Source: Phoronis australis
Taxonomy: Eukaryota; Phoronida; Phoronidae
NCBI GenBank assembly: GCA_002633005.1
Contig: NMRA01000405.1
Location: forward strand, 249,009 to 313,008
Direction: 5' to 3'
DNA: 64,000 bases
Positions 36,501 through 48,500 of this stretch are shown here, piece after piece. The stretch's first letter is position 1, and each line of letters starts with the position of its first letter. A program made the position numbers and the translations under genes. The notes under the pieces were generated by a model, which had not been told where the DNA came from, searched no databases, and worked only from the letters and a program-made list of their open reading frames with translations.

Positions 36501-39500
36501 CCCCCCTCCCATACAGATTTTGCTGGAACAGCCCGTACCGGAGAACAACCTTACGTCCAACGTTTTACTCCCAGATAAAAATTACCTGGTATTAGTGTTA
36601 TGCAGTTTCCAAACTGATGGATACTATGTTTTTGAATATTTTTGTTAACCCTATCCTTGCTGCAGACCACAAGTTTGATCTAAAAGTTGCCTACATTGGA
36701 CACCACAGACCACTAAATCGGAATCGGGTAGTATCAAAAATAATTAACAGGAACTTGGATTTGTGATGTCATCACAGCACATGTAAAGTTAGCATCGTAT
36801 GATCCGTCAAGATGAAATCTCATGGTTTTTACTTTTCTCGAGAAATGACAGAAGTTTGAAGTGAGTTGTGACTGGCAAATATCAACACTAAAGAGAGGCT
36901 GGAAGCTTGGAAATTCTGTGCAGTATGATATATGTCAGATGACTAGGATGACTAGAAAGACTGAAGTCGTACTGTGCAGTATGATATATGTCAGATGACT
37001 AGGATGACTAGAAAGACTGAAGTCATTCTGTGCAGTATGATATATGTCAGATGACTAGGATGACTAGAAAGACTGAAGTCATTCTGTGCAGTATGATATA
37101 TGTCAGATGACTAGGATGACTAGAAAGACTGAAGTCATACTGTGGTAAAAAGTCACGTTTATCCATTTTACATCATGGGTCACACTGAGAGGGAGAGTAC
37201 TATGTTTAAAATCCGGTTGGGTGTTTATTAGTGCAAATGTGGTATATACCATTACCGCGTCACAGAAATTAGAATTTTTGCCTTGAAAATATTGATCAAT
37301 TGTTGTAATAAATGACTACACAGAAATGATATTGATGTTATTGATTGCTATTGATCAAATAAATCCAGTGTTTAGGTAAATGAAAAACAAAAGAAAACAG
37401 TAACGTGTGAGAATTTTGTACGAACAAAAGTCACATGTGGATTGTTGATGCCACACAATTTGCTTCGCGTTTTTGTTGTGTGGGGGAGGGATAACATCAA
37501 AGAACTTTCAGTTTGGATCTGTAACCAGGCATCATTTTAACATCAAAATTTTCCCAGAGCTCAACACAAAAGTCTTTCATTCTTTTGCAGGTGGATAGTG
37601 CCCCACAAGAGGGCGCTGCTCCACCCACAGCAAGATCAATATTCACAAGTTTAGAAGATGGAAAGGTAACTCACTGCCAGTTCACTACAGCTGTATTTTT
37701 GGTAATTTAAAACTAAAATTCAGTGAAATCTATGCGTCAATATAGTTGCCCTGAGAGAAGTAACTTATAATCTCTAACTTCACAGCATGTGCCCACCAAA
37801 GCTCATTTATGCCAGTTGGCCTGTACATTGGAAACGAGGATTGTCTAGTTGTTGAAAAAAGTATTTGACATAGGGAAAACTGAATTTCATAGATAATATC
37901 AAGTCACGAAATTCAGTTGGCATTTGGATGACTTTATATTCTGTTAATCAGATGTGTCCATCCTTTATAACACTAGTTTTATTCATATTGATGTACTTGG
38001 CTATTCACAAATAATTTAACTGGTTTATGTTATTTTTTAAAGTATCTGTGTGACTGTGAAGACTTTCACTAGTTCAAGTATTCATGAACTGAGGTGCACT
38101 TTATTATTGAAAAGGAAGTTGTTGTGTATACTTTTTCAGTATTAGAATTGTCACTGGGTAAACGTAGTACTTTGTTGTGCTCTAAACTCTACCTTCTTTC
38201 TTCCGTTTCCATTTTGCAGACATACACGGAAGGCGATTATAAGGCGCTGCTGGAAAGGTCACGACAGTCAGAAATCAGACTCACTGAGGCACGGAATCAG
38301 TGCCAGTTGCTAAGAAACGAACTCAAGATGGCGCAGAAGGTAAAAGTCCCCACATGGGAATTTGCAATTCCAATTGTGTCAACTTCCTACAAAAATACAT
38401 CTCATTTGAATGTGCAGTGCCTGTTTTTCTGATTGTAAACAAAAAATTTAGATATCCAACAGTTTTTGGGACTTTATTACTAAAAGAGACATCTGAATGA
38501 GACTAATACAAGTTACTACAACTGTTGCTTTTTGTGAATTTCTGATAATAAGTTCTAGGGTGTATATTTGTAAAGTGGCTTACCCTTCTAATTTCCCAAA
38601 TAGTAGCAATAGTAGACTGTCAAAAATGGATGGGAGGCGATAAATGGAAAAAAGCCAGCGACTTTGACATGGAATTAGGACCAATATAGGTAGATATTAG
38701 TGCAATGTGTGGATGAGCATGAACAAAGTGAATATACTATATCTTGTTTCTCATAAAGCCTTCTTTTTTGTTAATTCAATTTGGTAGCTGACACCTTTTT
38801 TGGGAAACCCAAAGAAATTTTTTTACTGCTCTTGGTAGGTAGTTGAATATCCAGATTATGTTGCCGTGGAGATAGTCTGAGCTGTGGAAGACTATTACAT
38901 AACTGAGTTCTAACACAGTGATTTGGAGTCATTCTGTTGGGTTTGTTGGCAGGTTATAACCAGTGAGTGTGGTGAGGGTGTAACTATACAGTCGCTTGTA
39001 AAGGAGGGGAGTAACTGGAGGGGCCGCGCTCAGCAGGTGATCGCTTTGCAGAGAAAGGTAGGTGTCAGTGGTGTACAAGGTGAGACAGCTCTGCTTGGTT
39101 TTATGCTTGTCATATTTTCACACCTTGAAATGAGCTTTCAGCCCAGCTATCGTTCACTTGAAGCAGTCAAATCAGCTCGTACGCTCGTAACTCTCCATCT
39201 GAGGTGGCCCTTATTGATTTAAAGTGTTAAAAATCACCATTTGCTTATCAAAAAAAAAAAACAGAAAAAAAACGAAAAACAAAACCACCAGCCAATCAGC
39301 TGTTATAAAATTAGAACACCCACAAACACTATATAATGATATGTTAATAAGCTGATCTTGAGTTACAAGCACTTACTGGCTGATACATACCACATAGAAT
39401 AGGGATAAACAATGACAGCATTAGTCATCCTCCATTGTGTTTAGTGTGAGAAGTCGTCAGATATTGCTGCTCGTTTTCCCATGGTTTATGGTATAATAAA

Positions 39501-42500
39501 TAATGGGGGGGGGGTGTTGCATTCGTGGTGGGTGTGACAATTCATTGTTTGAGCACGCTGTGGCCCTTTGCTTTCCCACGAGACATCCAAGAAGTGTGGA
39601 TATGGCACAAGTTTGTACAATAGTACAAGAAACTAGCGTGTTGGTGGACATGACACACTGGCACTAGATAAGTTCATACGTCTCATTCATGTCTGTGGAG
39701 CTGAAAATTTTTTGTTTTTTTCTTCCTGTTTTATTTTTTTGGGGTTATTGAGTTCATAGTTGTGATATGCAGTGGATTAAAGAAAGGTATGATATTGACA
39801 AAACAAGGTGTATTGTGGTCGGGGGCAGAAATTTTTTCGGACTTATTTTCATTAGGTCACTTTATGTGGCCAAAAGGTGGCGCGTAGACCAGACTTGAAA
39901 TGTTGGTTTAAGATTTACATATATATTTATTCTCATGATTTTATGGGCCCACTGCTAAGTCTGATTGGATTTCTGTGTTTGACCGGCGGTCGCGATGGCT
40001 CAGTGGTTAGAGCGTCTGCACGGATAGCAGAAGGTCCTGGGTTTGGGTATTTGACGGAGGCAAAAATCTTTTCAGATTCATATTCATTAGGTCATGTGAT
40101 GCGGCCAACAGGTGGCGTGCAGACCAAACTTAAAATGTTCGTGATCTGTATTTCCACGCCAGTTTAATATTTACATAATGTATGAAATATTATAAAAATG
40201 GAATAAGCTTTGAGATACCCTAAACTACTGACAATTATGGTGTCCCAAGGTGACGGAGATGAAGACACAGCTGGAGCAAGCTAAAACACAGGATTTTGAG
40301 GGTGAAATGCTGGGAACAACTCTGGCAAGAAAGGCTACAGATAACAAACAGAAGGAAGCGATAAAGAGGCTGGAGAAAGAGAGGAAAGAGGCTCAAGAGG
40401 TAAGTACAAACTGGGCTGGATTGACGGTTTGAATTAAAAGGTAAAATTTGTGTATATTGAACCCCACCGGACTTGGAGTTTTTTTACTAGCGTGACGAAA
40501 TTGTATGTATCTGAAGGGCCAAGTGCATGATCTGGAGAAATCACACTACAGATCCTGGGAAAAATCCCCAGTAGCCAGTGCGAGTATCAAAGTCAGGCAG
40601 TATTTCCCCCGAAATTTGTTTCAAAGTTTGTGTTGACTAACAGTTTTCCTAGATGTAATGCCTTTGGTTCACAATGGTTCCATCCATTTCATTATCAGAA
40701 TGTGTATTACTTGTAATGAAACACCACTTGGTAAAGGGCGACACTGTGTCAAATTTAATTTACTGTTTCATTTTTTCCCGTGTGTTAAAGAAAGCCCAGA
40801 ACGATTTGAAGGCTTTAGAGGAGGAGCACTTGTCAGTGAAGGAAAAGTTAAGTGCATCCAAGGCTCGCAATAAAGTGCTGTCAAATGAAGTCAAATCACT
40901 AAAACAACATGTACAGCGGTTAATGGAGAAGAGTCAACATGATGACCAACTGATAGATGCACTCATGGTATGTGACTTGAGGATAGGTGTGTCTAGATAG
41001 ATGCACTCATGGTATGTGACTTGAGGATAGGTGTGTCTAGATAGATGCACTCATGGTATGTGACTTGAGGATAGGTGTGTCTAGATAGACGCACTCATGG
41101 TATGTGACTTGAGGATAGGTGTGTCTAGATAGATGCACTCATGGTATGTGACTTGAGGATAGTTGTGTCTAGATAGATGCACTCATGGTATGTGACTTGA
41201 GAAAAAAATGTACAAATCTGGCTAACTTTGGATCATCATATCTCAAATGAAACTTTCATTTACTACGCTTGGGGTGCTGTTCTCCAAAATGCTGTTGGGA
41301 ATTGTTTTTGCATGATGGGCTATCCAAAATGGGACTTTTAGTTTTTTCAGTGGTTTAAATTGGAATTTGCAGGCTAATTCCTTATCTCTGTGATTGCTTG
41401 GCCAAATTAGTTAGAAACACAACATATAGCGACGATGTGAATATGAAGTAGGTTGAAAATTGTGAAATTTTTTTAAGAATGAGTTTTGTGGCAAAAATGA
41501 TCCGCTGCAAGTCACTGAGCCATGTCCAGTAAGTATCGGACGTGGTGCTGGGGAATAACATTACATGATGCAGGCTATGGGAGCCCCCGAGTCACCTATT
41601 CGCAAATTTTTCTCACATTTACAATTTGTCAGTTAGTGTAGATTATGTTGAAATATCATTGTCGTTTAGATCCTGCTATACATCAGCATAGTTAGGAGCA
41701 TGCAAGTACATCAGTTCTTTAAGGTCATGTAGGACCTTAGAAGTTTGTCCAAATCTGGCTAACCTTGAAACATTGTCTCTCAGCAATGGGTGATTGAACT
41801 CATGAAAATTTCACATACTATACTTTAGGTACTGTTCTCTAAAAATGCAGCCAAGAATTGTTTTTGTAAGTTTCCACTGGTGCATAAGGGGCTATCAAAA
41901 ATAGAACATATGACTTTTATGAAACAAAAATAGAAAAAGATCCATTTGTGATGTTGAATTGATGTCCAGAACCTATTCATCAATGGCACTCTGCCCAAAG
42001 AAATTTGTGTAAAATTACGAGTGCTAACATTGTCCATAAAAACAACTTTTATTTATATCACCTTATTGAGGATGGCGTCTCATCAGGTGTTAAAGTTCAT
42101 CTTGGTACAAACATGATACTTTCGCCACATGCAAGTTATACCTAGTGTGTTAGCTCTCATCAAAACTGGACAAAATATTCTATTGTTAGCCATGCCAGTG
42201 ACACCTATTGGAGAATTACATTAGGAAGTACACATGCATTAGTCTTCATAATGAAGAGGTCAGACGTTAAAACATAGCATAGCTTCACCTTTCAGATGTC
42301 TTGTTTCTAGAAAATCGCCCCTTGACTACCTGAGGGTGATTTGGCTTATCCTATTGTCTGCTCTCAGAAACAGAGAGGCCAGAGGTTAAAACAGCATTGT
42401 ACAGCTCCACCTTTCAGCTGTCTTGTTGCTAGAAAATCCCCTATTGACCACTTGAGGGTGATTTGACTTTTTTCCATGCTATTGTCTGCTATCAGAAACA

Positions 42501-45500
42501 GAGAGGTCGGAGGTTAAAGCATAGCATTGTACAGCTCCACCTGTAGGTGTCTTGCTTAATCTAGAATTTCCCATTCATCTGTGATGTTTGTCCAATCTTC
42601 TCGTGTTACTCAGAAACAGCAGACCAAACTGAAGTCGATGGTGGACGAAAGTGCCAACAAAGTCAAGATGGCTGAAAAGGATGAGAAAGACAAAGTGCGC
42701 CACCTAGCAGCCAAAGTTCAGCAGGACACCAATGTGACAGAACAACTACGCTCCATCGTGCAGGAGAAAGAGGCTCTGGTGAAGAGCCTTGAAGAGGAGA
42801 TACAAGCCATGAGGCAGATGGTGAGTAAGAAAGCAGTGAAGTGGTCAAGTGTATTGTATAATAATCTAAATATTTAAGTCATCATTTCTATTGATATACT
42901 TTGTGTTCCTTTTTGTATCGTGGTTACTCATGATTCGCCTTGGGATGTAATTCAGATTTTTGGTGCTGGTCTATGGCTTGGCATTTTCACGTTGTGAACT
43001 TTCTTACTGGTAAGAACAGACCAGAGATGAGTAATCAAGTGGGTTTATATCATACTTTACCAGGGTCCAAGCACACCATAGGGGAAAGCTGTCTGTCTCC
43101 TGTGAGGAAAACTTTTTCGGGTGAGGGAAATTCCCCTCTCCCCACCTGGTCACCACCAACTCCACTCCTCCCTCCACCCCTATGGTCTCCATCCCTCATT
43201 GACTTTGTCTCAAGCAGCCAAAACTAAAGATATGTTAAAATGTGTTTCGAAGCAACTGTAAAGTGATGATTTTTGCCGGTAATGAAACCTTCAGAGGTGT
43301 GTGAATTGAAAGTTATTTTAACCTTGAGCAGAATTGTTAAAACGTTAATATTGGGCCTGATGAGGGGAATTTTGTTTTCAGAGGTGAATGGGGCCGATAT
43401 TTTTTGTCCCGAAGTCGAGGCAGTAAAGGAACTGTTAGCTCTTCCATGGGGAAGCCACGAGTCGACTATGTTACTGTTGGCAACATTGTTGTGTATTGTT
43501 GACTTTCTTTGTAGAACTTGCAAAAATCTCAGGTCGAAGCGGCAAACTCTTTGTTTGAGCGTGTTGCATCACGAACAACAAGTCGTCATGGCAAGACAAG
43601 TCCCAGTGGATCGCCAAACCCAGTATCTAGGTGACCATTGCATTATTATTATTATTATTATTGTTATTGTTATTAAATCAACACCTTCCAATTTCATCCT
43701 TTTGGAAGATTGTTCTCAACAAAAGACTAATGGAAAATGGAAAGTTACATTATGAAAATTATTTGAAAAAAGTACAGTAATGATATCAATTTCCTGTTAT
43801 GGAGCAAACTTGTGTTCTAAAGCTTCACAATCTTTTGTGATTTAAAAAAATCATTTTCACAAATAATTGAAATAATGTCATAATGATGATTATCTCACAA
43901 AATGTTTCTAGGTTAAGCATGCGTAGTGTGTCTCGCCAGAGTGCAATATTGGATGGTGATTCAACGGATCGCCCGTCATCAAGGTGGGGCACAACAACGA
44001 TGGAAAATGGCTTAAGCAAGGGGTGCGTTGTTTTTTGCCTTATTTAAGACCATTGGTTCATTGTTGATACAGGTTCATTAGCCACTAATGTGAATTTTCA
44101 TGACTTAAAAGTCATTTTGATTGATTCGCAAAAGGCATTTGATGCTTTCAATTATGTGTTTCAGGTCAGCTACAGACAGAGAAGCTCTGGCTGACCTCCA
44201 GTCCCAGGTGCAAGAGTTCAAGTCGCTGTCACAAGCTTCTGAAGTTGAGCGTGACAAGTTACTGGAGCTGGTGCAAGTTTTACAAAAGAGGTATTGATGC
44301 ACAGTTAGTTAATAAATTTGCTTTCGGATTGGACAACAGGAGTCACCTCTCGTGAAAAGTTGTTGACGATAGAAATTGAAGTCAGAAAACTTTAATTCGA
44401 AATGTCGGCTACTGAGCAACATGCTTGCACCCACAAACATTTGTTGTGTTAAATAGCTTTCAAAACTTAAAGCTTTCATTCAATGGATTTTTGATATTTT
44501 AGATGTATTGCGCTTAGCCTATCGAAATAGGCCAAGCAACAGTTATGCAACACAAGAAAACACAATTTAATTACTCAGCTGTAAGCACGCCAGATGATAT
44601 TGGAAGTAACCTGTTTGTGCAAAATTGCATCATTGCGAGAACACAGAAAAGATAACAAAATGTCTCGACATTGTAAAATCGAAAAGGGTCTGTGGTGAAG
44701 TAGACAAAAGTCAGTGAGCCTAACTGCTCATTGCTTTGGCAATTTCTGACATTGGTGTGCTCAGAGTCGTGTTCAAATCATATTTAAGAACCGAATTCAT
44801 ATTTGTTACCACTCACAATAGGCTTTAACACACTATTGGACACATCGCATTTGCTCTCTTCATGTCCTTTGGTCCTCTACAAATAGAAAACTATTCAAAA
44901 TAAATCCGGTAACCCAGTGAGATGTGCTATGCCCTAGCTCTCTCTCGGTAAGACATCCCGTCACTTCTCTTCAACAGAAATGATGAGGCGACCCAGAGAG
45001 CTCAGGAAGCCACCGTGGATTTATCTGCCCAGAAGAAGAAAGTAGTTCTTCTTGAAAAACAACTAGGCAAAGCAAAACTCGAAATGGGCCAGTCACTAGC
45101 AAAATCTGGTAAGTGCTTTTTCAGTAACTTGTAAATTGTCCTCCGTGTGCAAACTCTGTCGACTTCACTATTCAGGTTAACTATAGCTGTTGTTTCCATA
45201 TTTAAAGAAAAAGATGTCAACGCCTTTATAGAAGGAAGTTACATACATTTTAAGCACTGTACAATCTCAAAAAGATGACTAATTTCTTTTTTTACAACTT
45301 TGTGTTTTTGTTTGCCTGCATTGAAGGAATCCAAATAAGAATTGACAAGCATATTTTGAAACTTGAAACATCAGATTTAACAATTTTTATGATTGAGAAG
45401 TGATTTAGTGATGCACAAGTACTTGCAAATTTTGTCATTGATCGAGAAAGATTCAGACATTGTAGCATAATGTACTTGATTTTAGTAGACCCACGTGGAT

Positions 45501-48500
45501 GTAAACTTTTGGATAACATGAAAGACGAATACGTTTTGAGAAGTTTGACTCAGGTAACAAGTGCACCTACTGAATCAAGTCTGAGACTTGCCTTGTCAAA
45601 ATTGTCTGCTAAATGTCCACAGTTTTTGTAAGTGTTAGCTAACGGTGCCATTGTTACGAAAACAGTCTGTGCTATTTATGTGCAAGCTTGTTAATTTGAT
45701 TGGATTCGTAGGTGTTAAAAAGGTGCGTGGCAAGACCATGGATGAAGATATGCTGAATGAGAACAGTAACAACTCTACAAATATAGAGGAAATTGAAACA
45801 AGGTCTGTTGGTCTTTTGTTTGTTTATACAGAGTGTCCCGAAAAGAAAGTCCGAGGGCTTAATTTTTGTTTACAAGCTGTCCCAAAAAGAAAGTCCAACT
45901 CCTATGTTGTGATAACTTGTGTCAAACTTATTAATTGTGTGTTCCAATTTCCTTAAAATAAAAGGGACTATCACCTTTTTTGTAAGGAATTTTTGGTTAT
46001 TTAGGCATGTATCATTGAACATATTGATAATAAGACCTGTATGCTAGACTGAATATTTACCTATTTCTAATGCCTCAGACTGGAGACCTCTCGCCTCCTT
46101 CAGTGGGTTGATGTAAAATGCTAGTGGCGGGCTCTCGATCCATGCTGAGGACATTTTGTATCTGGTGCCACCTAGCTTGTTAAGGGAATGTCTTAAGGCT
46201 TGAATCTTAATACCCTCTTGTACTTGTCCCTCAAATTGGTTCTTTTCTGTGCCCAAGGTCTTAATGTTTTCACTGCCAATCTCATGTCCCAAGTCATGTA
46301 AGTGGTTGTTCGGAGAAGATGAAATACCTTCCCCCACAGCTATGTCGATACATGCGTTTCTTGAGGGGTTGTCAATCTTACCAACCTGGCACTGGTCACA
46401 TCGTTCTCCCTCGCAATCAATACTGTAAACTTTACCATAAGTGCAATCTTTCTCCTGTCTGTCTTTTGGATGCACCAAGAGTTGTCTGAACGTTTTTGAG
46501 TGATTTCCCCCAAGTTTTGTTCATGCTTGCATGGACAAGCTCAATTGCTTGGCAGCCAAACATACTGTACATGTCAACTGGGTCAAAGCTCAAGTTGGCA
46601 TTGGTGTAAATGAATCTGCTAATTACCTGGCAAATCAAGGAGCAAGTGCATTCTGTTATGCACCATAAACCTGCCCATCAGTCCCATAAAACTGTTGAAG
46701 GGCAAATGTACAAACAGTGATGTTGTCAGCAGATGCAAGGAAGATGGGCTCCAACTGCAGACAGAACTTATTTTTCCAAGTCCTATCGAGCCAAGAAGTT
46801 CCAACGACCCTTATGCTTAGATAGACTGGCTATTTGGCAAGTGATTCAAGTAGTTACTGGGCACTGCAACTTAGCTCGGCACTGAAACATCATATATCAT
46901 GTGTCCTGTTCAAACTGCCATAAGTGTTGCTTGGAAGACTCCCCAACATTTAATGGAAAATTTCCCTGCTTATCAGGCTCTTCGCAATTTTCTAGATGTA
47001 CACGCAACTAGCCCGGTAGGTTCAGTATAAAGGCTTTCTCTAGTAGTCTCCTAAGAACAATGAGAAGACTAGAATACTTTACTCATGGGGAACCTGATGC
47101 TGAGGGATCCCCTTGATTCATTTTCAGATGATTAGTGCAGTAGCCTGAACTGTGGCCTATGCATGCCAGGTGCAGTGCAAAGGCATCAGGCCACCTGCCT
47201 ATATTTTTACAGGTGTTGAATGGTGTTGCATATGATACAGATTTCTGAAACTAGAACATTACAAATAAAACGTTTTAAATTTATGCTCGTTTCAATCTGA
47301 CTATAAATAATCGGAATCTTGGGCTATTTGTCATCAATAGTTTCTGTTATCTTGAGTCATCAAAAGTCTTGTAAAGAACCCATGCAATACCTAAATTTCT
47401 GCATTTTTTGAACTCTTGTATTCACAAGAATATATCTTCTTGTTGCTTATTGGCCAGTCTTATCACCCAATCAACACTGATCAGTGATCAGAATGGCTGA
47501 AACTTTGAGAATTTCGTTTGATGCTTTACTCATTCTGATCTTAAGCGCATGCAAGGTTGTAAATAGGCTGCAAGTGCATGGACTTGGAGGACTCTCTGCT
47601 ATAAGGGCGTTACCCTTGCTTGAACAAACTTAAAGGAGTGTTATGCCTTGTTTAGCTTACTAAAAAACGAAACTCAAGTTAGGCCTTCTACGCTCTTAAA
47701 ATGGTCTCATATTCCCTACTGTCATAGGATTCTATTCTATTTTCGTTACAAGTCGCAGACGATGCATTATTGCGCCATTTTTCAATTCGCAACTTCAGGC
47801 TTGACCAATCCCAGTAAACACTGCAGCATTTTCTGGAATTGTTGGTCGTTTCCATTTTCTTGTTGGTAACGGAAATAGAATCTTTTCACGGTAAGGAATA
47901 TTACGAGATCGGTTTTATGCGATTGTGATTGGCGCGCCCTCCCTTTATGAATATAGAGTTACAGTTTCGCGCCACTTTCTTAGTAGACTCTTCTTATAGG
48001 GGTGTTCCATTAAGTCACTCATGTTTTAGACTAGTCCTCACGTGCATTTTTTTGGTCTATAAAACGCTGCGCACTAGCAGTTTTTGCGGGCTGTGTGGGG
48101 TCTGAAACCGCTCCAGCTCCAAGTTCTCGTTCATAATGAGTGATGTGTTGTAAGTCTCCTAGTTTCTACTAAAAGTCTACGAGTTGTTCAATAGATTTTG
48201 ATAAATTCTTTTCCGTCACCACTGCTTGTAATTTACAACGACAATGATAAATTAGAATGTATTTTTAATTTATTCAACTCTCCTTTACTCCTGCTTTTTC
48301 AGTACTTGAACTTCAAAACAAAACAACTGAGCGTCTATCTGTCAGGTCGACACCGGCGGCCATTCACAACACATAAAACACAATTGCTGCATATAACACC
48401 AATGCTACAGGAGTAAAAGGCCAAATTTGATTTTTGTTTTTATAACCAGCTAAACACGGTGAATGGCAACTTTAAAAATAAAATTCCTTTCCCATATCCA

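Noticed and set aside
39990-40060. Possible tRNA gene on the plus strand
   Set aside because: B box is mutated and the region is followed by a repeated SINE body found also at 49190.
46044-46478. 144-codon minus-strand frame in CCDC13 intron 14
   Set aside because: Opposite strand to the RNase H remnant and without recognisable motifs.
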